Origin: Prochilodus magdalenae
Taxonomy: Eukaryota > Chordata > Actinopteri > Characiformes > Prochilodontidae
Assembly: GCA_024036415.1 (NCBI GenBank)
Contig: JAMWET010003097.1
Location: 66,001-130,000, forward strand
Length of the DNA stretch: 64,000 bases
Reading direction: 5' to 3'
The position numbers and the translations under genes were made by a program. The notes beneath the pieces were generated by a model that made no database searches, was not told the DNA's origin, and saw only the letters and a program-made list of their open reading frames with translations. Below, piece after piece: positions 1-13,900 of this stretch (its first letter is position 1; every line of letters starts with the position of its first letter).

Positions 1-1840
1 AATCTCCATTGACAATGCAGTATAACACAGGACATCCAGTTCACAGGATGTTTTCCTGCACACTTAAGCCCAGTAGGCTGCTGCAGGCCAGAGAAGTAAT
101 TGTGTAGCTTACCATGGGTGACTGCTGTAAACCTCGGTGACTTCCTCTTTAGCCTGTACTCGTAGTCTTAATTCTTTGGGGCGTGGGGGGAGTGCAGCAG
201 AGAGTGTGTGTTCCTAATGAGGTGAGAGCAGCCTGCTTTAACTCTGGCATCCAGCCACTACGTATCGATCAGCACAATGAGAGGAGCCAGCGGGGCTGGC
301 CAGAGCTACATCAGCTTACACTGCCGCCAGAACCAGGGCTTTTGGACCTTTTGCTTCAGCTAGTGCTGCACAGTGTATTGTGACTTCTTCATGCTCTGTG
401 AAATCAAATATGCACAGTAGTTACCATGTTGAGGAGTCCAGTAGCCAGCCCTTGTTTTACGTCCTGTGAGCTTCCCTTGATTATTATGTTATATATTATA
501 TAATATTATTTATATTAATAATAATATAAAAAGTAATAACAATAATAATATATTATTATATAGACTTTTTCAGCAGTGAATTATGTAATCAAGGCAAAAC
601 TCTGCGCTGTTATTGGCCCTTGTCGTTCACATGTTGCAAGTTAATGTAGTCCTTTGTGCTTCACTCTACTAAGCTGCTCTTTTAAATGTTCTACTACCAA
701 AAGTTTTTGTTTGCCAGTCATCGAATAAAATAGGTATACTTGGTGTCAATGAACTATGATCCTGCCGCGTGCTAGGGCTGCATGATTTTGAAAAGAACTA
801 GCATGCATTGTTATATATCTCCTTGCGGTGTATATTGTGATATGAAAAAAATATTTGACGAACATGATAAAAAATAAGAAATTACTTTTTTGCGCTCTTG
901 TACGTGTCAATCATGTTTTCTGGAACTTAAATGCTCAATAACAGGCACCAAACACAAAGCCAAGCGAGTGCTGTGACTGCTCTTCTGTGTATCAGAGTAG
1001 CTGTAAATCAGAATCCAGAGGCCGTGCAGGCGTTTCCTTCTGTATCAAGCAGCAAAAAATGTTGGAGTATGACATGTTTCTTTTAATTGGTCGTACTGAA
1101 CATCGCATGTCCTGCGAGGCGAGTATTGCACATGCTTGCATTGCGATGGCGGCGCTGAGCCGATACATTGTCCCGCCCTGTCCACGCAGAAGATCAGAAC
1201 GTGCTGTACTGATATTTTTACCGTTGCGCCATAGAGATGCTTACATCGTCCCTTATATGCTAAACCAAAAGTGGAGCCTTACTGTACACTGTACTGTACA
1301 GGGCCTTATTTACCCAGGTTTGTTTCTAAACTGGCCTTTGAGAAAGGAGTTTAGGAAAAGTCTACATCAGATTCATGACATGTCGGATATAAATGTTTGT
1401 GCATAAGAGTGTATGTGTAAGTGTGTATGTGTACGGCTGGGTCTGACCTTCGGAACAAGGTGATCATCGGGGCTGTAAACTTATAAGTTAAAGGTCAAAT
1501 ACCTGTAGGCAGTAATCGTTTAAAAGAGCTGACCATCCAGTAAAACAACCCAAGGATACGCCCTCTTTGTACATTAAGGCGGGGTGAAACGAGCTGTAAA
1601 ACGTGCGTCCAGATACTGTTTATATGCATGTGCTGTAATTGGGAACGCAGTGTTTGTGTTGTCCAGCTCGTACCAGGATTTTGCAGTCCCCCTTCCCGCA
1701 TTTATCAGTCTTTATCAAAGAGACCAAAACGAGTTTGATTCTTAATTTCAGACTGACTGTCGTCCTTTATTTAGTCGTGTCCTTTCTCTCTTTCTAACTT
1801 GTTGTCTTTCTGTTTCTTCCATCCTTATTCTCTGCTCTAG
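1..1840. other. wapl intron or upstream sequence, no exon recognised
   Basis: I see no exon here. The segment immediately precedes a wapl acceptor, so it is most simply the upstream intron. The exon that should come before (ending in the CLRVLES-like region of WAPL) was not found, so it probably lies left of the window. An AT-rich run sits at about 485-565. Open frames at 183-383 and 987-1406 have no recognisable domain. Confidence 0.6.
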
Positions 1841-1917
1841 GTCACTGTTCAGAACCCAGAGAACCAGGCTTACCTGATCGCCTACAAGGACTCTCAGCTC
1901 ATTGTGTCCTCTGCCAA
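1841..1917 (+). CDS. wapl: wapl exon a
   Basis: Acceptor ctgctctag, donor gtaaga. It encodes [20 protein letters not shown] and onward to SSA plus two bases of a Lys codon that the next exon completes. The start phase is set by WAPL similarity. Confidence 0.93.
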
Positions 1918-4900
1918 GTAAGACCCCACACAAAAACATCCCATAAATACATAAGCACACCCCAGACTGGCTGCTGTTTTGGTACTGTTGTCATTAGACC
2001 TTCTCCTGGCTCAAATGCAGTTTTATCTAAAGTTCTGCTACCTGGTCAGACAGCAGCAAGTTTGCCTGCTGTCCTCCACTTTCTTCCTAGGTTCAATCAT
2101 GCTGCCCCTCGATAATGGTCCACAAAGCACCGCAGGAACACAGCTCGGTGGCTTGCCAAGGCCGCGCAGGGCCCAAAATGAACTCCCAGTTGAGATTTTG
2201 CTGGTGAAGATAGAATAGAATAGAATAGAATAGAATAGAATAGAATAGAATCGAATCTTTCAGGGTTTGGTGTAATGCATGTGTAGGTTGTGGTTTCTAA
2301 GGCTGATTTTTTTTTTTTTTTTTTTTTTTAATCACCAAAAGAATTCTAGTGAATGTGAAATGCTTGCTCTAGATCTAATGATCTAGCAATGCCTGTTCTA
2401 GAGTTAATGTCAGCGAATGTTAAACCTCAGAAAAAGAGCTGTGAAAAGTCCGGGCAGCCCTTTCTCCTGTGGATCCATAAAAAATAGAAGAAGAGATGAA
2501 TGTAAAATGCCGCCTTGCCTGTTTTTCTGTGTACACAGAGTAGATATCCACATATTTCCAGCGTCGTTATATATGATGTATACCTCTAGCCTCACAGTTT
2601 TGCAGTGCCTTTTCATTAGAGTTATTTCAGCGCAGCACATACAGTTAATGAACTTCCTGTTCTGCTTAATTGTTTTTTCCCCCATGTACTCTTCAAGCTT
2701 AAACATAATCAGTGTGCTGAAACTAATAACACTCACTGTCTATACTTTACACACCAATTGAACATGTACATGGGGTAGAAGTAACATCTTGGAAGACAGT
2801 GCTTAATTGTGGTTTAGTGTAAAATATTAATGTAGTGATTCAGTGTTTAAAACCCTTTGAGCTGCAGTAATAGTGTTAGTGTACTGTAAGTATCGTGTCG
2901 GTGTACAGTAACTCAGTAAGTGTAATGCGTTAGTGTGCTGTAAGTAGTGTGTTGGTGTACAGTAACTCAGTAAGTGTAATGTGTTAGTGTGCTGTAAGTA
3001 GTGTGTTGGTGTACAGTAACTCGGTAAGTGTAATGTGTTAGTGTGCTGTAAGTAGCGTGTTGGTGTACAGTAACTCAGTAAGTGTAATGTGTTAGTGTGC
3101 TGTAAGTAGTGTGTTGTTGTACAGTAACTCAGTAAGTGTAATGTGTTTGTGTACTGTCAGTAGTGTGTTGGTGTACGGTAACTCAGTAAGTGTAATGTGT
3201 TAGTGTACTGTAAGTAGTGTGTAGGTGTACAGTAACTCAGTAAGTGTAATGCGTTAGTGTACTGTAAGTAGCGTGTTGTTGTACAGTAACTCAGTAAGTG
3301 TAATGTGTTAGTGTACTGTCAGTAGTGTGTTGGTGTACGGTAACTCAGTAAGTGTAATGTGTTAGTGTACTGTCAGTAGTGTGTTGGTGTATGGTAACTC
3401 AGTAAGTGTAATGTGTTAGTGTGCTGTAAGTAGTGTGTTGGTGTACAGTAACTCAGTAAGTGTAATGTGTTAGTGTGCTGTAAGTAGTGTGTTGGTGTAA
3501 TGGTAACTCAGTAAGTGTAATGCGTTAGTGTACTGTAAGTAGTGTGTTGGTGTAATGGTAACTCAGTAAGTGTAATGCGTTAGTGTACTGTAAGTAGTGT
3601 GTTGGTGTAATGGTAACTCAGTAAGTGTAATGCGTTAGTGTACTGTAAGTAGTGTGTTGGTGTAATGGTAACTCAGTAAGTGTAATGTGTTAGTGTGCTG
3701 TAAGTAGTGTGTTGGTGTACAGTAACTCAGTGAGTGTAATGTGTTAGTGTACTGTAAGTAGTGTGTTGGTGTAATGGTAACTCAGTAAGTGTAATGCGTT
3801 AGTGTGCTGTAAGTAGTGTGTTGGTGTACAGTAACTCAGTGAGTGTAATGTGTTAGTGTACTGTAAGTAGCGTGTTGGTGTACAGTAACTCAGTAAGTGT
3901 AATGTGTTAGTGTACTGTAAGTAGTGTGTTGGTGTACAGTAAGCGTTGTCGGTAACTCAGTGAGTGTAATGTGTTGCTGTAGTGTAGTGTGTTGTACAGT
4001 AACTAGCGTGTTGGTTAGTGTACTGTAAGTAACTACAGTAAACTCAGTGTAATGTGTTAGTGTACTGTAAGTAGTGTGTTGGTGTACAGTAACTCAGTAA
4101 GTGTAATGTGTTAGTGTACTGTAAGTAGTGTGTTGGTGTAATGGTAACTCAGTAAGTGTAGTGTGTTAGTGTACTGTAAGTAGTGTGTCGGTGTACAGTA
4201 ACTCAGTAAGTGTAATGTTAGTGTACTGTAAGTAGCGTGTTGGTGTACAGTAACTCAGTGTAATGTGTTAGTGTGCTGTAAGTAGCGTGTGGTTAAATCA
4301 GTAACTGTCACCCTTTCCATCTGTAATGCAAATCAGCCGGTAGTGGCTCATGGTGTACTCTGGGTACATGTAATTTAGTAAGTGTAATGTGTTAGTGTAC
4401 TGTAAGCAGCGTCGGGTGTACGGTAACTCAGTAAGTGTAAATGTGCTAGTGTGCTTAGTGTGTTGGTGAACAGCTAAAACTCGGTAAAGTGTGTTAGTTA
4501 CTGTGTAAAGCGTGTTATGTAGACATATGAAGACCCTATTAAATCTGACTCCCATCTGTATGCAAATCAGCCGGTATGGCTCATGGCTCCTCTGGGATGT
4601 CTCTCTTTCCCATGGCGAGGTTCACATCAGCTGGTGCTTTTTGTGAACAGCAAACTCCAAATGTTTGTTTGGTTTTATGGTCAGAGACCCTCGGACTCCC
4701 CGGTTTGCCGACTCCTGACTGCAGTTAGCTATGTAAAGACATTAGCGTTAGGGGGGTCACCAGCTTTTGTCAGCCTAGAGCGTGAACGTTTGAACAGTGT
4801 ACTCATAATGGACGAAAACAAAACATGATTTAAACATAAACAAAACTGTTATTAGTCAAAACAGGTCGTGCTTGTTGATTTTTGTAACTTGAAGACCAGA

Positions 4901-7900
4901 ACATGTTTTAAAATGACATACATAAAGGCTGATAATTCAAAGACTTTACCTACTTTATTGCCGTTCTGTATATAGTATTAGTAAACATGAGTTTGCGTAT
5001 AAAAGGTCGACATCAACTGATCAAACTTGGAGCCCGGAGTCCTCCATCACACACTTACTCCACCGTTCCATGTAAAAGGCCTGGTGAATTAATATTTTCA
5101 GTAATTGACTGTTGCGCTTTTCGAGGCATACTGATTTCCATATGAGGTTAACGTTGATGTCATGGAGCCTTTCTTTTTTTTTTTTTTTCCGCTCTTCTAT
5201 TTGTGAAACTTCATTCACGTAGCCTTTGGAGCAGTCTGGCTGCCCTTCCGCCGCTAATGCAGTTAACTACCGGCTTCTCTGCTCCATGCCGGGGTCAGAC
5301 CGCTGCACAGTGCCCTGTGAACTGACCTTATACTGCCTGCACACATACGCCAGACTGCAGGGAGGGGAAGGGAGCTAGATTAGTCAACAAAGCCTTCACA
5401 CTCGTGGACACAGCTGCCTCTCATTCGGTTAGGGCGCAAGGCAGGGGTGGTCTGTATGTAGTTCTGAGCATTATGGATGGACGTGATACGTTCTTGAGCG
5501 CGGCCCATCTACACTCCATGAAGTTCTTCAGCTTTTTAAGCTGTGTGCTGATGTTCTATATGGAATGTAAGACAATGCTGGGTGTTTTCTTACAGGCCTG
5601 TTTACCAATTATTATTTGGTCCTAGAATGAAGCGAGCTGTTTTCCTGTTTTGATTAGCTGATGAATAATTAGATGGGCTCTGCTCTGATTGGCTGGTTTA
5701 CAGCGAGACGCCACCCACAGTGAGATCACATAGAAGCAACATGTTGAAATAGGTACAGACAGGAAAAATAAAATGAGGCTTAGTATAAATAAACTAGGTT
5801 ATCAGGACTGTTGGGTTAGCTGTGCTAGTTACTTGGAGCTAAAGCTAGCAGCTAACGTTACCTATACTAGCTACTCACTTTCCATCGGTACGTCAACACA
5901 AAGTAGATTGAAGTTGTTCCTCACTATGGAGCTCCCAGTTTAACACTGATACAATCACACAGCATGGCTGCTTCTTACAGGTTTCGGTTGGGGGTGTGAA
6001 CCTAATAAAGGTGGAACTGGCTCTCTCTTTGCTGTGTGAGGCCTTAACGGTGTCCAAAGTTCGCGAAACTGCCTGGAGAGTGTATGAAATGTGCAGAGCA
6101 GGACTAACAACTTCGAACTGCCCTCGTCCAGGATCTTTAGTGGGGTGGGAGCTGTAGCTGTTCTTCCTGCCTGTTTTGCGAGTTCTCCGTTCCATGTTAA
6201 ATGGAGAAGCGGATACTTTCTGACGCATGTACATGCGGTAGTATTTAAGGTGGATTGGAACTTCATGTCAATTTCATTAGCTACATCTGGAGCTGGGAAA
6301 TAGGAAGCCGACTAGTTTAGAAAAAAAAAATCAACCATGACTTTGTTTGTTTAAGTAGGGACAGTTTGTTGATGCTATATAGCACAATTGATAAACGCTA
6401 ATAGTAGTTAAGGTACCACTTTGGAATAAGGCTATCCTTATCCTTTATCCATAAGTAGTGAGCTCGGATGAGTATGTATATGTACTGAAGCTGGCAGGTT
6501 TAATCCTAAGGCAAAGCTAGATTGGTAAACATGATCTGAGCTTTAACAGTATAAAAGGATGTGGCAGCTATTACTGGTTTTCAGCTGTTTGTGATCTAAT
6601 TAATAACCATTAATAATCACATTTTACATCATTACTGAGCCCTTTAATAGTAATAACGAACAGTAATAACAACGATACGTTACTACCACAAGAATTCCGC
6701 TGCTGAGAGATTATATTGAGATGCATTTTTCTATTATCGTATAAGGTTTAATGAACCGGTAAACTAAAGCTCCCAGCAAACTGCTTGCATTTCAACACCC
6801 GTCAGCAAGTTGAGGACAGCAGCACTGATATAGGCAGCACTGCATGCATGGCCCAAACATGCACATGAACTCTGCCTCCGCTTCCCCTCTCCATAACTAA
6901 CAAGGCCTCGTTATGCTAATCACATTATTGAGGGGCGTCCCATATGAAGCTGAACCCCCGATACTGGCTGCTCTGTTGATGGTCTCACAGGCTGTCTGTG
7001 TGTTAGACAGCACGTGGCCTTTGGTTCTCACACGCACGCGTGCACACTCGCGTTTCAATAATGACTCGGGGTCTGATAGAGGACAAGCTTTGTTTCTTTC
7101 TCTCTCCAAGCCTCCGTGCTCCGCTCCTAATGCAGTTCGCTTTGTGTGAGGGTCCTGGATAAGCTGCTAATGTTCCATTTGTCAGTGTGCTCGCTCCATG
7201 TACTATAAAGTGCTACTGTACAGATCGCTGTTCTCTTAGCCGTACATGTTATGGATGGTAATGTGTCCATGAAGAGCTTATTGAGTGTTTGTAGGCGAGT
7301 CTGCGGTATGGTACATACATGGTGGAGGTGATGAACATGATCATGTTGAAGTACCTTTTGTGAAACTCTAGAAGCTTTATAAAGTTTTAGCTTCAAACTC
7401 AGAACAAATGCAACCACAGCTTGGACTATCTCTGCTAACCCAGGTTTAGGTACTAAAGCCATGGGTAGTCCTGAAAGCATGCCGTTTGCTTTTTGCCTTT
7501 ATAACATCTTTGTATTTTTTTTTTCTGTATTGTTCCGTTTGCTGCCTAAGTGTGAATGTGTGGAAGAATCTTCTGGAAGGTTTTTGTTCTTATCCATTCT
7601 TCACTAAATCTGGCCTTCTGAAACTCCTCCACAAAGCACCTTGGATTCTCAGACTTTCTCCTGGCCGCTAATGGCTGTTTACTACGAACCGCATTACGTA
7701 CATAATGTAATGCTTAGATATGAAGTGTTGGGTCTCGGACAGGAATTGAGTGTTGGGTCTCGGACAGGAATTGAGTGTTGGGTCTCGGACAGGAATTGAG
7801 TGTTGGGTCTCGGACAGGAATTGAGTGTTGGGTCTCGGACAGGAATTGAGTGTCGGGTCTCTGACAGGAATTGAGTGTCGGGACTGGACAGGAATTGAGT

Positions 7901-10900
7901 GTCGGGACTGGACAGGAATTGAGTGTCGGGACTGGACAGGAATTGAGTGTCGGGACTGGACAGGAATTGAGTGTCGGGACTGGACAGGAATTGGGTGTCG
8001 GGACTGGACAGGAATAGGGTGTCGGGACTGGACAGGAATCGGGTGTCGGGACTGGACAGGAATCGGGTGTCGGGACTGGACAGGAATCGGGTGTCGGGAC
8101 TGGACAGGAATCGGGTGTCGGGACTGGACAGGAATCGGGTGTCGGGACTGGACCGGAATCGAGTGTCGGGTCTCGGACAGGAATCGAGTGTTGGGTCTCG
8201 GACAGGAATTGAGTGTCGGGTCTCTGACAGGAATTGAGTGTCGGGACTGGACAGGAATTGAGTGTCGGGACTGGACAGGAATTGAGTGTCGGGACTGGAC
8301 AGGAATTGAGTGTCGGGACTGGACAGGAATTGAGTGTCGGGACTGGACAGGAATTGGGAGTCGGGACTGGACAGGAATTGAGAGTCGGGGACTGGACAGG
8401 AATTGAGTGTCGGGACTGGACAGGAATTGAGTGTCGGGACTGGACAGGAATTGAGTGTCGGGACTGGACAGGAATTGAGTGTCGGGACTGGACAGGAATT
8501 GAGTGTCGGGACTGGACAGGAATTGAGTGTCGGGACTGGACAGGAATTGAGTGTCGGGACTGGACAGGAATTGAGTGTCGGGACTGGACAGGAATTGGGC
8601 GTCGGGACTGGACAGGAATTGGGCGTCGGGACTGGACAGGAATTGGGCGTCGGGACTGGACAGGAATTGGGCGTCGGGACTGGACAGGAATTGGGCGTCG
8701 GGACTGGACCGGAATCGGGCGTCGGGACTGGACCGGAATCGGGCGTCGGGACTGGACCGGAATCGGGCGTCGGGACTGGACCGGAATCGGGCGTCGGGAC
8801 TGGACCGGAATCGGGCGTCGGGACTGGACCGGAATCGAGCGTCGGGACTGGACCGGAATCGAGCGTCGGGACTGGACCGGAATCGAGCGTCGGGACTGGA
8901 CAGGAATCGAGTGTCGGGACTGGACAGGAATTGGGTGTCGGGACTGGACAGGAATAGGGTGTCGGGACTGGACAGGAATCGGGTGTCGGGACTGGACAGG
9001 AATCGGGTGTCGGGACTGGACAGGAATCGGGTGTCGGGACTGGACAGGAATCGGGTGTCGGGACTGGACAGGAATCGGGTGTCGGGACTGGACAGGAATC
9101 GGGTGTCGGGACTGGACCGGAATCGAGTGTCGGGTCTCGGACAGGAATCGAGTGTTGGGACTGGACCGGAATCGAGTGTCGGGTCTCGGACCGGAATCGA
9201 GTGTCGGGTCTCGGACAGGAATTGAGTGTCGGGTCTCGGACAGGAATCGAGTGTCGGGTCTCGGACAGGAATTGAGTGTCGGGTCTCGGACAGGAATTGA
9301 GTGTCGGGTCTCGGACAGGAATTGAGTGTCGGGTCTCGGACAGGAATTGAGTGTCGGGTCTCGGACAGGAATTGAGTGTTATGGTTTGGAATGGACATGA
9401 CCGATTTGGTTCGGAATTGAGTGGTGTTGAATATAGTTATCTGCTCTGTGATCAATGGGCAGCCTGTCTATTGTGTTTCCTACCTTTCACTCTTTAATCA
9501 CTGGGATAGGCTCTAGCACTACCTGTGACCCAGAAGGATTAAGCGGTTTAGAAGATGCGTGAGTGAGTGACAGAGTTAATGGTATTGAATTAAATAAACT
9601 CTTGGTCTCCATGGGGCATAGATGACACACCAAACATACGACATACAAACCCCGTTACAGACAGCACATGATAATATACATATTAAACACAGAATTTAGT
9701 TCTCATGATTAATAGTCAACCTGAAGGCATCAGGGACAAATTACACTCAGACAGACATCTCAGGCAGCAACACTGGACACTATCAGGGTGCAGTTATTTC
9801 CTTGCTTAAAAACTTAACTTCCTCTGGTGTCTTTTATTTGTAGGCTTGTGTTGTTACACTGTCACCTACTGCGTGCCCGTCCAGAGACCCACAAGTTTAC
9901 TAATGTATCATGTGTTCTGTGTCTTTGTCCCAGGGCTCTGCGTCACTGTGAGGAGATGATTCAGAGGTACAGCAGAGAGGTGAGCATGAGCTCGTGTGGG
10001 ACGCCGCTGCCCTACTGCAGCAACAGCAGCGTGGGGAAAGCAGTGGAGGACTGCATGAGAGCCGTAATAGGAGTCCTGCTTAACCTCACGCACGACAACG
10101 GTGAGTCACGGCATGCCAAAGACAACAAACAAACCACAGATAAGCAAGTTTACCAAGACAGTCTAAGAAGCTGGAAAGGCAGAACAGGACGCAGCTTTGA
10201 TAGGCTGTATCCATCTCTCATTTCTTTGGCTGTGAAATTAAAGAGCGTTTTGAAATCCAATTTTAATTCAGATTTTTTTATCCTCCCAGAAGGAAAAATG
10301 AAATATACACCAGGTACCGTTCACAAACTATTTGTTGCCCTGCTGCCATATAATGCACGTATTTGGTTTTAATGGAAAATCTCTTTGTTGTGGCCTCGAA
10401 TGGTAATTGGGCTCCGAATCTGAAATTCATTTGAGCTATTCCCACGATGTGGTGCTGTTGAGAATTAGTAGCGTCTTCTTGTTTCTCAGCCGCTGGGTTG
10501 CCGTGGCAACGCAGCTCGTATAATTCACTAAGCTCGTGCCGAAACTCCGTAACATGTTTGTGAAGCTTGCTATGGTGCAGTCTGGTGTTCTGCAGGAGAT
10601 TCAGCTTCTTCAACCTAAAAATAGATATTTGTGGTTTGGGCTTTGGGTAGGAATGCTATGGATGCTAACTGTGTGGTCATTTGTCAGTGAGCTGAAAGCA
10701 ACAGGCCCCCCGACCCCCCCAGTCATGGGAATCGATGAAAAGTTATGGGATTAGGGCAGGTTTTTCCGAAGATACACATGCTGAATGTTTGATGTAGGAC
10801 CACAGAGACCTGAGTTAGGATGCAGGCATCTGTTGGACCTCACGTTGAGCAATTTTAATGAAGCTTCAAATGGAAACTAAAAAATTTGGTGGTGTTCACT

Positions 10901-13900
10901 TGTATGAGTCTGAGTCACTGCTGTCTGGTGCTGGTAGTGCTTTAAATCAATGCAACAGAAAAATTTATGTTTTTTCCATCATCTCAGTAGTCAGGCGCAG
11001 ATTACCTCCTGCGCTAGCTGCATTTAGTAAACAAGTTTTAAACCTTGGGGTTGTTTTTTATTTAGGACAATATCCAATATTGTTTTGACCACATGTTATC
11101 AAGGCTGTCCATAACCAAGAGTAAACTTTAAGCCAAAATCAGTTTCAGAAGTTGTGTCTATGTATTTGGTGTCTTCTGTTTATTAAGTACAAATACAGTT
11201 GGGAAAATAAGTATTTGATACACTGCTGTTTTTGCAAGGATTGGAGAGGTCTGGAGTTTTTAACATAGGTACACTTCAACTGTGAGAGACAGAATCTAAG
11301 AAATACATCCAGAAAATCACATTGTATGAATTTTAAATAATTACTTTTTTAAATTTTATTGGGTAAAAGAAGTATTTGATACAAAAAAAAACACCCAGAT
11401 CTTTGGCACAGGAACCTTTTGTTTGCAATTACAGCCGTCAGACGTTTCCTGTAGTTCTTGACCAAGTCTGCACACACTGCAGCGGGGATTTTGGCTAAAA
11501 GATCTGGTTTCTGGGCTGTCGTCCGGCAGCATTGAGTTTCAGCTCTCTCCCAAGATTTTCTATTGGGTTCAGGTCTGGAGACTGGCTAGGCCACTCCAGG
11601 ACCTTGAAATGCTTCTTACGGAGCCACTCCTTAGGTTGCCCTGGCTGTGTGTTTTGAGTCATTGTCATACCAAGCCATGTCATGGGTAAATCCTACACCC
11701 GACACCAAAAAGGTTCAGAGAGAAACTATTGAAATCAGTCCTCTGCTGTTAGAATAATGATTCCTAGCCCGGTTGCCTCCAGAAGTGAGACTGCCAAGCA
11801 AGGACAAACCAGTGTCCAACACTGATGTACTGTCTGCTGACGTTTTGTAAGTCGTAAAGGTAAATAATTCACATTATTTTTAGAACCAAGTGTGAACCAA
11901 CCCCAAGATGGCTGATTAAAACTGTGAAAATTGAAAATCTGCATGTTTGACCACTTTCTGAATCTTTCCCAGTATTTTAAAATCACTGCCTGCCAAGGGA
12001 GCTGGTGCTCTCTGCGTTCTGAAAAGTCTCTGCGTTGCACGCTGCAGCCACGGCCAGAGTAATGAATTCAATTCTGCTGCACTAAATCCCACCCAAAGCA
12101 CAGATTTGCATTACTGCAGTAGCAGTTTCAAGGCCAGCTTTTTCATGAAAGTGCAGAGACATAGTCATGGAAATTTAATATGGGAGGACCTGGAGTTTCG
12201 TTGGGTGAAAATGAGCCGGAAGCCTTGGCGGTAAGGCCATCTGTGCAAATTCCTGGAATGAAGTAGAAAGTCCACAAGCTAACCGGCATGTCTTTCTGTC
12301 TCTGTGTGTACAGAATGGGGAAGCACAAAGACGGGTGAACAGGAAGATCTGATCATTACAGCGCTGAACTGTGTGCTGAAGGTTCCTCAGTACCTGCCTC
12401 AGGAGCAGCGCTTCGACATCAGAGTTCTGGTGAGTCATTCTGCCTTTTTCTTTACTGCTCGCACTCTGTGTACCAAAACTTATGCTCTCGTTCGCCTCGG
12501 CTGTCTGGTGCCAGACTTGTCCAGAAGCATTTCTGTGGCTCGACTTAAGCAGTTTGATTTGCCTGAAAAGCAGCAAACCAGCAGCTCCTCTTTCTTGGAA
12601 AGCGTGTAGCACTTCAAACTGCGTTTCTTCCCTCATCGTCCCATCGTGATGAACAGGGCTAATATGGAAAACACATTTGGAAATAGGGGTTATCGAGTGA
12701 CTCAACTCTCTTGGCGATACCACAGACACCAGGGAGCAAAACTGCTCAAGCCCCCTCTTTTCACTTCATCACCTACTGGGCCATCATGGATGTCTGTTAG
12801 CTGACGTGATTAGCTGTTAGTATTCTCCTCCAGGCATGTTGACTTGTGCAGGGGTCTGATTTGGCGGCACCTACAGTGGTGCTTCAAGCGTTTCCACCCC
12901 CACCCCAAAAACTCGGCATTTCACATCTTGTATCACAGTAATGACATGATAATCCAGCAAGACTTTACCTGCTTAGCCTGGTGTTTGTCATGTGATGAGG
13001 TGCAGAGCGTGCTTCCTTCACACCATCTTGTGTAATCTCGTTGTAAACCAGCGAAGGTGCAGTAGTTTGATCGAAGTAGGTACTCAAAAGTATGTGCTTG
13101 AATGCGTAGGGTCTGGGCCTGCTGATTAACTTGGTGGAGTACAGTGCCAGGAACAGACACTGTCTGGTGGAGATGGAGATGGATGACGGAAAAGTGTGGG
13201 AGTCCATGTGCCTGTCTAACCAGGAGGAGCTTAACCCGGAGGGATCCCACAGCGCCATCGCTGCCCTTGTGAAGGTGGGTTGTACACACAAATGCTCCAT
13301 GTGCTCATAGAGGCTGATGAAACAATCAGGTATAAGTGCGGCTGACTCTTACAACCCGTCCTCACCATCGAAGTCTGGTCATGCCTTATCCCAGGCAAAT
13401 GAGATTTTTGGAGACCTCACAAATTTATTTGCTGCTGCTCATTAGGTTAGAGGTTCCAAACCTACTACTGATGAGTATGGGCTTCGTTCCACTGTACAAA
13501 TAAGGGAAACTCAACAACATTGTTAGTCTTTATCCAATAAAATTGACTCCAAGACTGAGGCATTTCAGGAGATCACAAATGGTAACTTCTTAAGGGTCTG
13601 CAGTACAGATTATAGACTTCAGTGTAATTGAATCCGTATGTGTTTGTAGCTGTTCCTCCAGCGAGAGCATGCAGCGGTGCTAGCCGAGACAGAGACGGAT
13701 GACTTCATCAATGACGTGCCGAAGGCCAATCTGGACCAGAGTGGAGAGTGGCAGGAGACGTCATCGGGGGAGATCCAGTGGGTGGCCTCGGAAAACAACC
13801 CCTCCGATGACCAGAAGAAGAAGGAGGAAGATGAAGAGGAGCTTGACCTCAACAAAGGTGAAGAGCGAAAACATCTTTCTTTACGCTAAACTGCTAAAGT

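Noticed and set aside
183..383. 66-codon frame considered as the preceding wapl exon
   Set aside because: No similarity to the WAPL segment that should precede exon a, and no matching splice phase.
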